Assembly (NCBI RefSeq): GCF_900109525.1
Contig: NZ_FOAN01000008.1
Span: 175,633 to 239,632, forward strand
From: Allobosea lupini
Lineage (GTDB): Bacteria > Pseudomonadota > Alphaproteobacteria > Rhizobiales > Beijerinckiaceae
DNA: 64,000 nt
Direction of reading: 5' to 3'
Within the stretch, counting starts at the first letter, position 1, and each line of letters opens with the position of its first letter. The notes under the pieces were generated by a model. The model searched no databases. It was not told where the DNA came from and saw only the letters and a program-made list of their open reading frames with translations. Position numbers and translations under genes: made by a program. Shown here piece by piece: positions 16,434-24,702 of the stretch.

Positions 16434-17399
16434 CTATCGATAGAGCGCAGCCGCCATGGCTGCGTACAGAGGAATCCCGACGATGAGGTTGAAGGGGAAT
16501 GTCAATGCCAGCGATGCCGTGAGGTAGAGGCCGGGATTGGCTTCGGGCAGGGCCATCCGCACGGCGGCGGGCGCGACGATGTAGGATGCGCTGCCGGCGA
16601 GCGTCGCCAGCACCACGGCGCTGCCCTGCGGCAGCCCGGCCAACCAGGCCGCCAGCAGCCCGAGCGAAGCGTTCAACAGCGGCGCGGCAACGGCGAAGAG
16701 CGCGATAGCGAAGCCGTTCCTGCGCCAAGCGCTCGCCTGTTCCATCGCCTGGCGGCCCAGATCGAGCAGGAACAGGCACAGCAGCCCCAAAAATAGATCG
16801 CCGAAGAGCGGCTTGACTGGCTTCAGGCCCTGCTGGCCCACTAACATGCCGATGGCGAGCCCGCCGAGCAGCAGGACGATGCTCTTGCTCGAGAGCATGC
16901 GCGACAGGGTGACACCGAGCGAGTGTCCGGCATTGCGCCCGCGCCCCGCCAGCAGCAGGGCGACCACGACGGCCGGTGTCTCCATCACGGCCAGCAGCGC
17001 GGTGACCATCGGTTCGTAGCTCACGCCGATCGCGTCGAGATAGCCCAACACAGCGAGGAAGGTGACGGCCGATACCGACCCGTAATGAGCCGCCAATGCA
17101 GCCGCGTCGATGCGATCGAGCCTGACGAAGCGGCGCAGCGCGGCGTAGCACCAGAGCGGCACGACGATGCACAAAGTCAACGCCGCGAGGATTGGCAGAA
17201 CGATGTCAGACGGCCTAACCGTCGCGAGCTCGGCCCCGCCCTTCAGCCCGATAGCCAGCATCAGATAGATCGCGAGCGCGGCGAAGACCGGCTCCGGCAG
17301 GCGGAAATCGCTGCGGATCCAGGCGGCCAGAGCACCGAGCGCGAAACACAGCGTCATCGGCGAAAGAAGATTGGCGGCGGCGAGTTGCAGGGAGGTCAT
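16434..17399 (-). CDS. Sodium-dependent bicarbonate transporter family permease (SbtA-like, 321 aa)
   Basis: Ten or so hydrophobic segments run through the protein. Diagnostic pieces include NLLSPMTLCFALGALAAWIRSDFRLPEPVFAALAIYLMLAIGLKGGAEL near the N-terminus, AAHYGSVSAVTFLAV with the GSVSAVTF motif, and the mirrored GSASYIVAPAAVRMALPEANPGLYLTASLALTFPFNLIVGIPLY at the end. These fit the SbtA/DUF897 family of inner-membrane sodium/bicarbonate symporters. Start 17399 has GGAG nine bases upstream. A LysR gene lies 117 bases upstream on the same strand. Transport of bicarbonate is the family expectation, not shown here. Confidence 0.85.
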   Translation of the reverse strand: MTSLQLAAANLLSPMTLCFALGALAAWIRSDFRLPEPVFAALAIYLMLAIGLKGGAELATVRPSDIVLPILAALTLCIVVPLWCYAALRRFVRLDRIDAAALAAHYGSVSAVTFLAVLGYLDAIGVSYEPMVTALLAVMETPAVVVALLLAGRGRNAGHSLGVTLSRMLSSKSIVLLLGGLAIGMLVGQQGLKPVKPLFGDLFLGLLCLFLLDLGRQAMEQASAWRRNGFAIALFAVAAPLLNASLGLLAAWLAGLPQGSAVVLATLAGSASYIVAPAAVRMALPEANPGLYLTASLALTFPFNLIVGIPLYAAMAAALYR

Positions 17400-17516
17400 G
17401 GGCAGCGACTCCATCGAGATCGACTGCCGATAACGCTGCGCTTGCATTCCTCAAACGAGGTTGTTTCAATGAAAACCATTGAACGTTTCAATGGAAAGCG
17501 ATCGACTTCGCCCAGG

Positions 17517-18431
17517 TCAAACCTGGCCGGCCGCCCGTTCCAGCGACTGGACGATGTGGTCGCCGAGCCGGGTCGCCGCAGACGCGGTCGCGCCGGGCGC
17601 GCGATAGAGTACGATCTCTGTCGCCGGTAGGGCGGGAAGTTGATGACCGGCCTCGACGAGGATGACGAGATCGGGCGGGACCATCTCGCGTGGCAGGACG
17701 GTGAGGCCCAGGCCGGCACGCACCGCCGCCTGCAATCCGGCAAGGCTCGGGCTGGTCAGGACGATCCGCCAAGGACGCCCGGCTGCGTCGAGCGCGGTCA
17801 GGACGCCGCGGCGATAGACGTCGGGCGCCGGCGCGAGAACCAGCGGCAGCGGCTCGCCCCGCGACAGCACGAGCCGCGAGCCAGCGACCCAGACCAGGTC
17901 CTCGCGCCAGACTCCGGTTCCGCCAGCAGGCACGCTATCGACCGCATGTCCGGGCTGGAGCGCGCGCTTGAACAGCACGAGATCGTACTGCCCCTTCGAG
18001 AAGGCATCGAGCAGATTGACGGTAAAGTCGCAATGGACGGCGAGCGCGACCCGGGGATGGGCACGGGTGAAGCGCGCAAGCACGTCGGCAAGATGGACGG
18101 TTGCGAAATCCTCAGGCGTCCCAAGCCGGACGACGCCGTCGACCTCAGGTTCCATCAGGCGCGAGCGCGCCTCGTCGCTGATGTGCAGGATCTGGCGGGC
18201 GTAAGTCAGCAGGACCTCGCCCTGCGGCGTCAGGACCGTACGCCCGCCGCGTCCGCCCTCGCGCTGGAACAAGCTCTGGCCGAGACCGGCCTCGAGCCGC
18301 TTGATCTGCAGCGAGATGGTCGATTGCGTGCGCCCGATGCGCTCGGCCGCCCGCGAGAACCCTCCGCTGTCGGCGATGGCCATGAAGCTGCGCAAGAGAT
18401 CGAGATCGAAGGGCGGTAGAGGCGTTGGCAT
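17517..18431 (-). CDS. LysR-type transcriptional regulator (304 aa)
   Basis: Helix-turn-helix at residues 8-66 (FDLDLLRSFMAIADSGGFSRAAERIGRTQSTISLQIKRLEAGLGQSLFQREGG) and a standard effector domain (VRLGTPEDFATVHLADVLARFTRAHPRVALAVHCDFTVNLLDAF...LVLFKRALQPG). It is followed on the same strand by the SbtA-like transporter, so it may regulate that gene. Family members bind small-molecule co-inducers; none can be predicted. Confidence 0.9.
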   Translation of the reverse strand: MPTPLPPFDLDLLRSFMAIADSGGFSRAAERIGRTQSTISLQIKRLEAGLGQSLFQREGGRGGRTVLTPQGEVLLTYARQILHISDEARSRLMEPEVDGVVRLGTPEDFATVHLADVLARFTRAHPRVALAVHCDFTVNLLDAFSKGQYDLVLFKRALQPGHAVDSVPAGGTGVWREDLVWVAGSRLVLSRGEPLPLVLAPAPDVYRRGVLTALDAAGRPWRIVLTSPSLAGLQAAVRAGLGLTVLPREMVPPDLVILVEAGHQLPALPATEIVLYRAPGATASAATRLGDHIVQSLERAAGQV

Positions 18432-18741
18432 ATCGCAATCCTAGGCGAAAACAGACGATCGATAACAGGGCAGCAATCGGTCGAGGCCGTCCGGGTGAAA
18501 CCCTTGTGCAGGTTCCTGGGGCCGACTGAGCAACGGCTGCGTTGGGTCTGGATTCTTACGTAACGGCGCAGGATGCCTCGATCGCGACCGCGCCGAATGG
18601 GTCATGATCTCCAACACCTTTTCAACCTAATCGGCGCTCCCCTCCCGTCCGGCAGCGACCGGCGCTCTTGGCTTCAGGCTGAGTATGGAATTCCGCGGGG
18701 GGACCAAACCACCGAGACGGTAGCCTGCGGAGCGCGACGAA
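18432..18741. other. Intergenic region between luxI-like and LysR genes
   Basis: About 310 bases without a supported gene. It must carry the LysR promoter on its left side and follows the end of the luxI-like gene on its right. I see no strong hairpin with a T-run, no repeat and no lux-box-like dyad. Confidence 0.4.
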
Positions 18742-19368
18742 TCAGGCAGTCGTCGCGGCTTCAGCGAGTATCGGCTCCCGAATGCCATAGACGCGCCTGG
18801 TATTCGCGATCGCTTCCGGCGTGACGTCGATCAACAACGCGATGACGTCGCCGTCCTCATGCTGCAGCACTTCTCCTAGCTCGGTAATGCTCCACCCAAA
18901 TGCACGCAGGCGTTTTGGCCAGAATGACTCACATACGACGCTGATCTGCCGAATGCCGAGTTTGCGGGCAACCTCCAGCACGCCGCACAAAAGAATGCCG
19001 GCAATCGGAGACGATCTGCCGCTACGATGCAACGCGGGGCTGATGAAGAACCGCGTCCATTCGAAGATGTCTGGCGCCCGCGGCGGACCGGCGGGCGCCA
19101 GCTCAGGAAACACGTTGCCAAGGAGGTGGGGCTGCAGCGTCGGGACAAGGCGCGACCCGCCGACGATTTTGCCGAGGCTATCGAGTGCCAGCAAGTAGAC
19201 GGCGTGCTCGGTGTCGAACGCATCCATCTCGATATTGATGGGCCGCGCCAGTGCGCGCCATTGACGCCGTCTGACGTAAATGTCGTAGCGGATACGAAAG
19301 TATCGCTCCAGCTTGAGTCTGAATTTTCTTCTCTCGGCCCAAGTGACCACCTGGATTCGGACAACCAT
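18742..19368 (-). CDS. Acyl-homoserine-lactone synthase, LuxI family (208 aa)
   Basis: LuxI enzymes make AHL signals from S-adenosylmethionine and an acyl carrier. The family's conserved residues are visible in order: RIRYDIYVRRRQW (basic/aromatic start, Trp), EMDAFDTEHAVYLLAL (the D-x(2)-D region), IVGGSRLVPT (Arg), NVFPEL (Phe) and DIFEWTRFFISP (Glu and Arg). The C-terminal half (FWPKRLRAFGWSITELGEV) is the usual acyl-binding lobe, with normal length for the family. It follows luxR by 69 bases on the same strand. The acyl chain is unpredictable from this. This is one of two luxI-like genes in the window; the two are far apart in sequence. Confidence 0.9.
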   Translation of the reverse strand: MVVRIQVVTWAERRKFRLKLERYFRIRYDIYVRRRQWRALARPINIEMDAFDTEHAVYLLALDSLGKIVGGSRLVPTLQPHLLGNVFPELAPAGPPRAPDIFEWTRFFISPALHRSGRSSPIAGILLCGVLEVARKLGIRQISVVCESFWPKRLRAFGWSITELGEVLQHEDGDVIALLIDVTPEAIANTRRVYGIREPILAEAATTA

Positions 19369-19437
19369 GATCCCTCCCTACGGGGCAGGAGGGTAAGTCA
19401 GCGCTAGCAGGTGCTGCGTGCCGGGATTCCGGTATTG

Positions 19438-20166
19438 TCAGATCTGAATCTCATCCCTGCGCAGAGCCTTCACGACAGCGTGGACAACGTTGATTGCGTC
19501 GAGCTTGTCGCGGATGTTGCGGTGGTGGCTCTCGACGGTATGGGTCGTGATCCCGAGAATGCAAGCGATGTCCTCTGTCGTTTTGCCCTGGGCGCTCCAC
19601 TGCAACAGTTCGCGCTCCCTCGCGGTCAAAGGCGAACCCTCCTCGTTGTCCGGGTTGTTCCCGAAGCTGCTGACCTTGCGATACAAGTGGACACAGAGCG
19701 TTTCGATCAGGGGCATCGAACCGGGTGGAATCTCGATCCGGTCGCTCGCTGCCGTCACGACCGCCGGGCCGGCCAGCGGGACATGGATTGGCACACAGAA
19801 TCCATCTTTCATGCCAAATTCGGCTGCCTCGTCCATGACGAGACGGGCACGCGGTGTCAAAACACCAGCGGGCAATTGATGCCAGAGAAATGGCTCCGCG
19901 CTAAGGCGGCTGCGTGCGGCGCAAGGATCGTGAGGAAAGTGCCCTTCTGATTCGTAGCGTGTGAACCACTCGCTCGCCCATCCGTCATGCAGGATCGCAC
20001 GATGCCACTCGCTGTCGTGAGGGACCGGCAATCCCGTGATCAGAAAACTGTGCAGGCCAAAACGCTGGAGAATCCCCTCAAATATCTCGAGGGCGCGCTC
20101 AGACGAGCATGCGAGGTCGATGTCGGATATCGTCGCGAAAAGCTCCAGAATGGCAGCGTTCGTCAT
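19438..20166 (-). CDS. LuxR-family AHL-responsive regulator (242 aa)
   Basis: The N-terminal autoinducer-binding domain has the expected Trp/Tyr/Asp-Pro/Trp set (DGWASEWFTRYESEGHFPHDPCAARS...FLW) and a Gly in MKDGFCVPIHVPL. The C-terminal GerE/LuxR helix-turn-helix is at residues 175-235 (LTARERELLQWSAQGKTTEDIACILGITTHTVESHHRNIRDKLDAINVVHAV). It lies directly upstream of the luxI-like gene, so the pair is a self-contained quorum-sensing module. An XRE gene lies 148 bases upstream on the same strand. Confidence 0.9.
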   Translation of the reverse strand: MTNAAILELFATISDIDLACSSERALEIFEGILQRFGLHSFLITGLPVPHDSEWHRAILHDGWASEWFTRYESEGHFPHDPCAARSRLSAEPFLWHQLPAGVLTPRARLVMDEAAEFGMKDGFCVPIHVPLAGPAVVTAASDRIEIPPGSMPLIETLCVHLYRKVSSFGNNPDNEEGSPLTARERELLQWSAQGKTTEDIACILGITTHTVESHHRNIRDKLDAINVVHAVVKALRRDEIQI

Positions 20167-20313
20167 CCATAGACCTCGGCGGGTCCCTCCAGCGCCGAAT
20201 TCAACCTAAGCGTGTTTCACTGCGCGCTTCAATGCGGTGCACGCCGATTGTCTATCATAGGAGTCAGTGCCGGCTGCATTCCTGGGCCGACGGCAGATCG
20301 GAAAGACTGAAAG

Positions 20314-20580
20314 TCAGTCGGCTTGGGGATGGGCGAGCCGCTTGGCTGAACGTCTAGGTCGTCGCTCCGCGGCCCTTGCAGTGATCAGATCCTCGGGTTT
20401 GACGTCCAGCGCGCTCGCCAGGATTTCCAACGTATCCAGCGTGGCGTTACGTCGTCCGGTCTCCACGCTGCTGATATAGGCCCGCGTGCGCCCCGAAATA
20501 AAAGACAACTGCTCCTGCGAGAGCTTTCTCTCCCTTCGGAGTCGCTGGACGTTCAGACCAAAAATAGCGCGAAGTTTCAT
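20314..20580 (-). CDS. XRE-family repressor (88 aa)
   Basis: MKLRAIFGLNVQRLRRERKLSQEQLSFISGRTRAYISSVETGRRNATLDTLEILASALDVKPEDLI is a complete Cro/C1 helix-turn-helix; a basic tail follows (ERRPRRSAKRLAHPQAD). The start at 20580 is the first ATG inside the homology. Two palindromic sites of the form CACTnTAGTG lie 24-48 bases upstream, a classic autoregulation layout. It heads the luxR-luxI direction and is divergent from the threonine-synthase-like gene, so it could tie the two transcription units together. Confidence 0.85.
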   Translation of the reverse strand: MKLRAIFGLNVQRLRRERKLSQEQLSFISGRTRAYISSVETGRRNATLDTLEILASALDVKPEDLITARAAERRPRRSAKRLAHPQAD

Positions 20581-20603
20581 CGTGCGAACGGTGCGGCGAT
20601 GTG

Positions 20604-20628
20604 CACTATAGTGCGACACACTTTAGTG
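20604..20628. promoter_or_regulatory. Twin CACTnTAGTG operators between XRE and threonine-synthase-like genes
   Basis: CACTATAGTG at 20604-20613 (in a perfect 12-bp palindrome GCACTATAGTGC) and CACTTTAGTG at 20619-20628 are spaced 15 bp centre to centre. They lie 24 bases upstream of the XRE start and 79 bases upstream of the divergent start at 20707. The form and place suit cooperative binding by the XRE protein encoded next door. Confidence 0.6.
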
Positions 20629-20706
20629 AACATTCCGCATTGACAGGGCGGTCATCGACTGTTTGAACCGCATAGCGATCGAACGATCCTGCTCGGGGGA
20701 ATTGCG

Positions 20707-22074
20707 ATGGCCGGCCAACCTGTTAGCAGAGTCTCGGGAGGTCGCTTGGACCCAAGCTTTCACCATCGACCAAGGCTGGAGATCGAGGATGCGAAGCGGC
20801 CCGCAGGGTCGGGTGCCGTGACCCTTGTTGGGTTCAGCTGCATCCGCTGCTGCGCGTCCTACCCGCCGAGCATCGCAATCGATTCCAGAGGCTGCCCGGC
20901 CTGCCGGGACGCTGCGCCCGCCAATTTCAAGCCTATCTACGATTCGCCGGTTGATCTGTGCTCGATCGCACCAAACGCGCCGCGATCCCTCTGGCGCTAT
21001 GCCCACGCGCTGCCATGCTCGCCAAAGGACGCCGTTTCGCTCGGCGAGGGGCAGACGCCGCTGGTCAAAGCTGCCCGGATCGGCCCTGCGTTGGGAGCCC
21101 GAAACCTCTTCATCAAGGATGAGGGCCGAAACCCGACTTGGTCGCACAAGGACAGGTTCTCGACGGTTGCGGTGTCACTCGCGCGCTCGCAAGGGGCAAA
21201 GGTCGTGGCGACGGCCTCATCGGGCAATGCCGGAGCCTCCTTGGCCGCCTACGCCGCACGTGCGGGACTGGCCTGTGTTGTCGCCACGTTTGGCGGCTCG
21301 GCCACCGCGATGCTGGCCCAGATCCGGAAATACGGCGCAACCGTTTTGCCGCTGGCCAACAAGATGGAGCGCTGGACCCTGCTTGCCGAAGCCGCGACCC
21401 GCTATGGCTGGTTCGTCACGTCGCCCTATCATGCGCCCGTCATTGGCAGTCACCCCCTTGCCATCGAGGGCTACAAGACCATCGCATATGAAATCGTGGA
21501 GCAGTCGGGCGGCATCGCTCCCGACTGGTGCATTTTGCCGGTCTGCTACGGCGACGCCCTGTTCGGTGTCTGGTCGGGCTTTCAGGACCTGTACGCGCAA
21601 GGCGCGATCTCCCGACTGCCCAGGTTGGTGGCAGCCGAGGTGCATGGCTCGCTCGCACAGGCGCTCGCCACCGGCAGTGACACGCTCGAAGAGCGCAGCC
21701 CGGCATTCGACAGCCTCGCCGTCTCGATCGGCGCGCCACGCAGCACTTATCAGGCGCTGAAAGCTTTGCGCGAGTCCTCGGGCTGCGCCGTGCCGTTGAG
21801 CAATGACGGGCTTGTGAAGATGCAGGAGCGCCTTGCCCGCGACGAAGGGATTTTCGCCGAACTGGCGTCGGTCACACCGCTGCTTGCCCTGGCGCGACTG
21901 CGTGAAGAGGGCGTCATAGCGCCCGATGATCATGTGGTGGCAGTCGTTACCGCCAGCGGGTTGAAGGATCTGGATCGATCGGCCGGTAAAGCTGAACATG
22001 AGACGATCTTTCATTCGACCGACGAGGCCTGGGACTGGCTTGGGCGCAACGCCGCCGCGGTGATGGTTCGGTGA
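20707..22074 (+). CDS. Threonine-synthase-like PLP enzyme with zinc-ribbon N-terminus (455 aa)
   Basis: Residues 40-75 hold two CxxC pairs (CIRCCASYPP, GCPACRD), a rubredoxin-like zinc ribbon as in one branch of threonine synthases. The fold-type II PLP core follows: LGEGQTPLVKAARIGPALGARNLFIKDEGRNPTWSHKDRFSTVAVSLARSQGAK with the Schiff-base lysine in SHKDR, the phosphate/cofactor loop ATASSGNAGASLAAYAARAGL, and the later VCYGDALFGVWSGFQDL. Threonine synthase converts O-phosphohomoserine to threonine and phosphate. The substrate may differ here because the neighbours are a GHMP kinase and a second PLP-fold protein. Convergent with that pair. A housekeeping copy would be expected on the chromosome, so this is probably specialised. 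Confidence 0.8.
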   Translation: MAGQPVSRVSGGRLDPSFHHRPRLEIEDAKRPAGSGAVTLVGFSCIRCCASYPPSIAIDSRGCPACRDAAPANFKPIYDSPVDLCSIAPNAPRSLWRYAHALPCSPKDAVSLGEGQTPLVKAARIGPALGARNLFIKDEGRNPTWSHKDRFSTVAVSLARSQGAKVVATASSGNAGASLAAYAARAGLACVVATFGGSATAMLAQIRKYGATVLPLANKMERWTLLAEAATRYGWFVTSPYHAPVIGSHPLAIEGYKTIAYEIVEQSGGIAPDWCILPVCYGDALFGVWSGFQDLYAQGAISRLPRLVAAEVHGSLAQALATGSDTLEERSPAFDSLAVSIGAPRSTYQALKALRESSGCAVPLSNDGLVKMQERLARDEGIFAELASVTPLLALARLREEGVIAPDDHVVAVVTASGLKDLDRSAGKAEHETIFHSTDEAWDWLGRNAAAVMVR

Positions 22075-22094
22075 AAGGTTGGCGGCCCAAGAGA

Positions 22095-23147
22095 TCACTG
22101 AGAGTGTCCCTCATTCTCGACTTCGTCATGGACGATCTGGTTCAGGCTCCGCCTCGCCCATTTGAGCCATGTCCAGTCCGTCTCGGAGCCAGGCTCGACG
22201 CTCGTGAGCTCGCGGGGCTCGGACGGTGGCGAGCAGGGCCAGCCTGGTAACGAGGCAAGCCACGCATCATCGAAGACTGTCCCCGCGTAGCGGTGACCCT
22301 CGTCTGGCATGATGACCGCGATCCGGGCGCTGGGCCGAGAGCGCGCAGCCCATCTGGCAACCAGAGCCGCGGCAGCGCTGGTCGGTCCCTGGAAAACGCC
22401 ATGCTCGCGAAGCAAGCGGCGAGCCTCGCTGTACGCCGGATAGGCGCCGACCCAGTGGACTTCGTCGATCAGGTCGTGCCGGAGGTTGCCAGGCAGGATG
22501 CTGTTGCCGAGACCGCGCAACAACCGCTTGCCGGCAGGGTGTCCAAAAAGGGCGCTTCTATGGGTGTCGACCGCGATGACAACGAGATGCGGAAAGACGG
22601 TACGTAGAAACAGTCCCGTCCCGCACAGCGACCCGCCGCTCCCGACACAGCCGACAAGACAGTCGATCTCGCCGACCGTCTGAACGAGTTGCTCGGCCAG
22701 CCGGGCATAGGCGAGCGCGTTTCCCGGATTGTCATACTGCCGCGGCCAAAAGCAGTGAGGCTCCTCGTAGCGAATGTGCTCGAGCTGCTTTAGGCGGCCT
22801 ACTTGATCACCATTGCCGGCGCGGTCCTCCGTGATGATCATCTGCACGCCTAACCAATCGAGGCGCGCCTTATAATTCGCGTCGACCAGGCTTGAGGCCG
22901 TGACCAGGGTGAGCCGGTATCCGCGCGCTGCCGACAGCAGGGCAAGAGCCATGCCGAATGTGCCGGATGTGGTCTCGACAATGCGCATCCCAGCCTCGAA
23001 GGCGCCGTCGGCGACCGCGCGGTCCAGGATATAGCGCGCCGGCATGAGCTTCATCAGCGGGAAGGCTGCCGCGATCAGATTGGGAGCCAGCGCCGCCATG
23101 CGAGGCGTTTCCAGCGCGCGGAAATAATCACCATCCAGGGCTACCAT
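22095..23147 (-). CDS. Cysteine-synthase-fold PLP-family protein without the usual PLP lysine (350 aa)
   Basis: The fold-type II layout is clear: IVETTSGTFGMALALLSAARGY corresponds to the cofactor-side TSGNTG loop, and CLVGCVGSGGSLCGTGLFLRTVFP to the glycine-rich phosphate loop. VVIAVDTHRSALFG and the final TSAAAALVARWA also fit cysteine synthase/SbnA relatives. However, at the place of the PxGSxKDR motif it reads PARYILDRA, so Ser and the Schiff-base Lys are replaced by Tyr and Leu. A Lys ten residues earlier (PLMKLMPA) is the nearest candidate. It may be a non-catalytic partner or use a rewired site. Overlaps the kinase gene upstream by 7 bases. Confidence 0.75.
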   Translation of the reverse strand: MVALDGDYFRALETPRMAALAPNLIAAAFPLMKLMPARYILDRAVADGAFEAGMRIVETTSGTFGMALALLSAARGYRLTLVTASSLVDANYKARLDWLGVQMIITEDRAGNGDQVGRLKQLEHIRYEEPHCFWPRQYDNPGNALAYARLAEQLVQTVGEIDCLVGCVGSGGSLCGTGLFLRTVFPHLVVIAVDTHRSALFGHPAGKRLLRGLGNSILPGNLRHDLIDEVHWVGAYPAYSEARRLLREHGVFQGPTSAAAALVARWAARSRPSARIAVIMPDEGHRYAGTVFDDAWLASLPGWPCSPPSEPRELTSVEPGSETDWTWLKWARRSLNQIVHDEVENEGHSQ

Positions 23148-24163
23148 GTCGCGCCATCGTCGTTGATCTGGTGAAACTCGACATCGTGGAAGCCGCAGCT
23201 CCGCACCGAGACCGCAACGCTTTGCGCACGCTGTCGTAAGTTTGTGCCGGCGTGGTCGAAGAGAATGCCGAGCAGTGAGCCGCTATGCGCCACCTGAACG
23301 CCGCATGCGCCGGCGCCTTTCGCAATGTCGATGACTTGCTCGAGATGCTGTTTCGGTAGATGCCGCTGGCTGAGCAGCGCGCTGGCGGTCGCCGCTCGTC
23401 CAAGGCAATTGGGATCCTGATGGCGGACCGCATAGGCGATTAGTGCGCGCAGGACACGAAACTGCTGAATCTCGATACTGTCATAGCGTGCAGGCGGCAG
23501 CGCGAGCGTGTCGATCGGCCGTCCTCCCACCGCCTTGAATCCGACCAGCAACATTGGTGGTAACGAGCCGCCGAAATCCTCCAGGACGGCACCCTCTCGC
23601 TGCGCGAAGAGAACAGCATGCTCATCGAAGGCAAGAGCGTCGCTGGCGCTTTCGGCGGCGACCGCGAGCTGGCCGACAAGAGAAGGCTTTAGCCGGACAG
23701 CATGGGCTGCCGCCACCGCGCGAACGGCGGCGACGACATCCGCAGTGGATGAGCCGTAACCATGACCGATTGGAATGTTGCTCTGGATTTGCAGGAAGCC
23801 TCCTGCTGCAACGCCCAGATGGCTTAGCGTCTTGCGAGCCGCCAAGCCCGCCTTGATCTTGTCGCCGGGGTGCGTGGTGAGCTCAGGCGTCGCCGCATAG
23901 GTGAACGTCGCCGTCGATACCAACCTCGTGAGGGGGAGGGTGACCAAGCCGCGATGCAGTCGCCCGTGCCGGTCTTCGAAGACCCCTTGAACCAGCTCGC
24001 CATGGTGGCCGCTTGCAGCCCCGACGCCGATCCTTCGCGACGGCTTGCCATTCTGGGCGGTTTTGGAGACTTCGGCCACGACGCGCTCCCAACGATCAGC
24101 ATCTGGGTAGGGGTGGCTTTGGTGGTGCAAATCTGCCTTCAGCAAATTCCGCCATTGACTCAA
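23141..24163 (-). CDS. GHMP kinase, PduX/L-threonine-kinase-like (340 aa)
   Basis: The N-terminal third has IGVGAASGHHGELVQGVFED, close to the GxxxSxGxxGE[IL]xQG signature of PduX-type threonine kinases. The ATP loop IPIGHGYGSSTADVVAAVRAVAAA is the GHMP PxGxGxGSS motif, and GACGVQVAHSGSLLGILFD is the C-terminal GHMP motif. PduX phosphorylates L-threonine with ATP. Homoserine kinase is the main alternative within the superfamily. It is co-transcribed and overlaps the lysine-less PLP protein. The gene pair faces the threonine-synthase-like gene tail to tail. Confidence 0.8.
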   Translation of the reverse strand: MSQWRNLLKADLHHQSHPYPDADRWERVVAEVSKTAQNGKPSRRIGVGAASGHHGELVQGVFEDRHGRLHRGLVTLPLTRLVSTATFTYAATPELTTHPGDKIKAGLAARKTLSHLGVAAGGFLQIQSNIPIGHGYGSSTADVVAAVRAVAAAHAVRLKPSLVGQLAVAAESASDALAFDEHAVLFAQREGAVLEDFGGSLPPMLLVGFKAVGGRPIDTLALPPARYDSIEIQQFRVLRALIAYAVRHQDPNCLGRAATASALLSQRHLPKQHLEQVIDIAKGAGACGVQVAHSGSLLGILFDHAGTNLRQRAQSVAVSVRSCGFHDVEFHQINDDGATW

Positions 24164-24337
24164 GGTCGACCGCCGCCGGCCGGCTGTTTAGGCGACAAAA
24201 GCCGATCGCCGTAGTGTCCTCCGGCATCAATTTGGTCGGAGGGGAGGGCGTCATACTCGTTTAATTGATCTGTTAAAGTATCATTTGACGCCGCATGATC
24301 TGTATACGGATCAATCGTCTTGATGCCTGAGAATGAT

Positions 24338-24378
24338 ACCTATACGTATCAAATCAACCTCAAATGAATCGTATAGGT
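24338..24378. promoter_or_regulatory. HipB-type operator pair upstream of hipB-like gene
   Basis: ACCTATACG (24338-24346) and its exact reverse complement CGTATAGGT (24370-24378) flank 23 bases, and each lies in a larger GATAC/TATCA-like context. A related half-site (TGTATACGGATC) is at 24301-24312. They lie 7-47 bases before the ATG at 24385, as expected of autoregulatory sites for the HipB-like protein. Confidence 0.5.
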
Positions 24379-24384
24379 TTCATA

Positions 24385-24702
24385 ATGTCATCGGAATCGG
24401 CGGTTGTGCTGGAGATAGGTCGCCTGCTGAAGCAGGCGCGACTTGCTGCGTCGCTGACGCAGGAACAGGTTGCGGACCTCGCCGGCATATCGCGCCCGCG
24501 CTATCGCGACATCGAAACGGGCGCAGCCGCCGCGCGCGCGACCACCTTGATGAACATCACCCGTGCCCTGGGCCTGGAGCTGATGCTGATTCCGCAAGCC
24601 ATGGTTCCGGCCGTCAGATCCCTGTTGCAGCCGCATGCCGACGACGATCTGCCTGCCTTTGCTCCCCAACCCGAAGAGGGCGATCGTGGCTCTCAGGTTT
24701 AA
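24385..24702 (+). CDS. HipB-like XRE antitoxin/regulator (105 aa)
   Basis: Residues 8-70 are a HipB-type helix-turn-helix (EIGRLLKQARLAASLTQEQVADLAGISRPRYRDIETGAAAARATTLMNITRALGLELMLIP). The LGLELMLIPQAMVPAV end matches the strand by which HipB proteins dimerise. The ATG at 24385 was chosen over one 7 codons earlier because the operator half-site falls between them. Stop overlaps the partner gene by 17 bases, the normal hipB-hipA arrangement. Confidence 0.85.
   Translation: MSSESAVVLEIGRLLKQARLAASLTQEQVADLAGISRPRYRDIETGAAAARATTLMNITRALGLELMLIPQAMVPAVRSLLQPHADDDLPAFAPQPEEGDRGSQV

Noticed and set aside
19369..19437. A lux box between luxR and luxI of the first pair
   Set aside because: No dyad of lux-box form is present; the gap is only 69 bases.
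21217..22098. 293-codon minus-strand open frame
   Set aside because: It is an antisense frame of the threonine-synthase-like gene.
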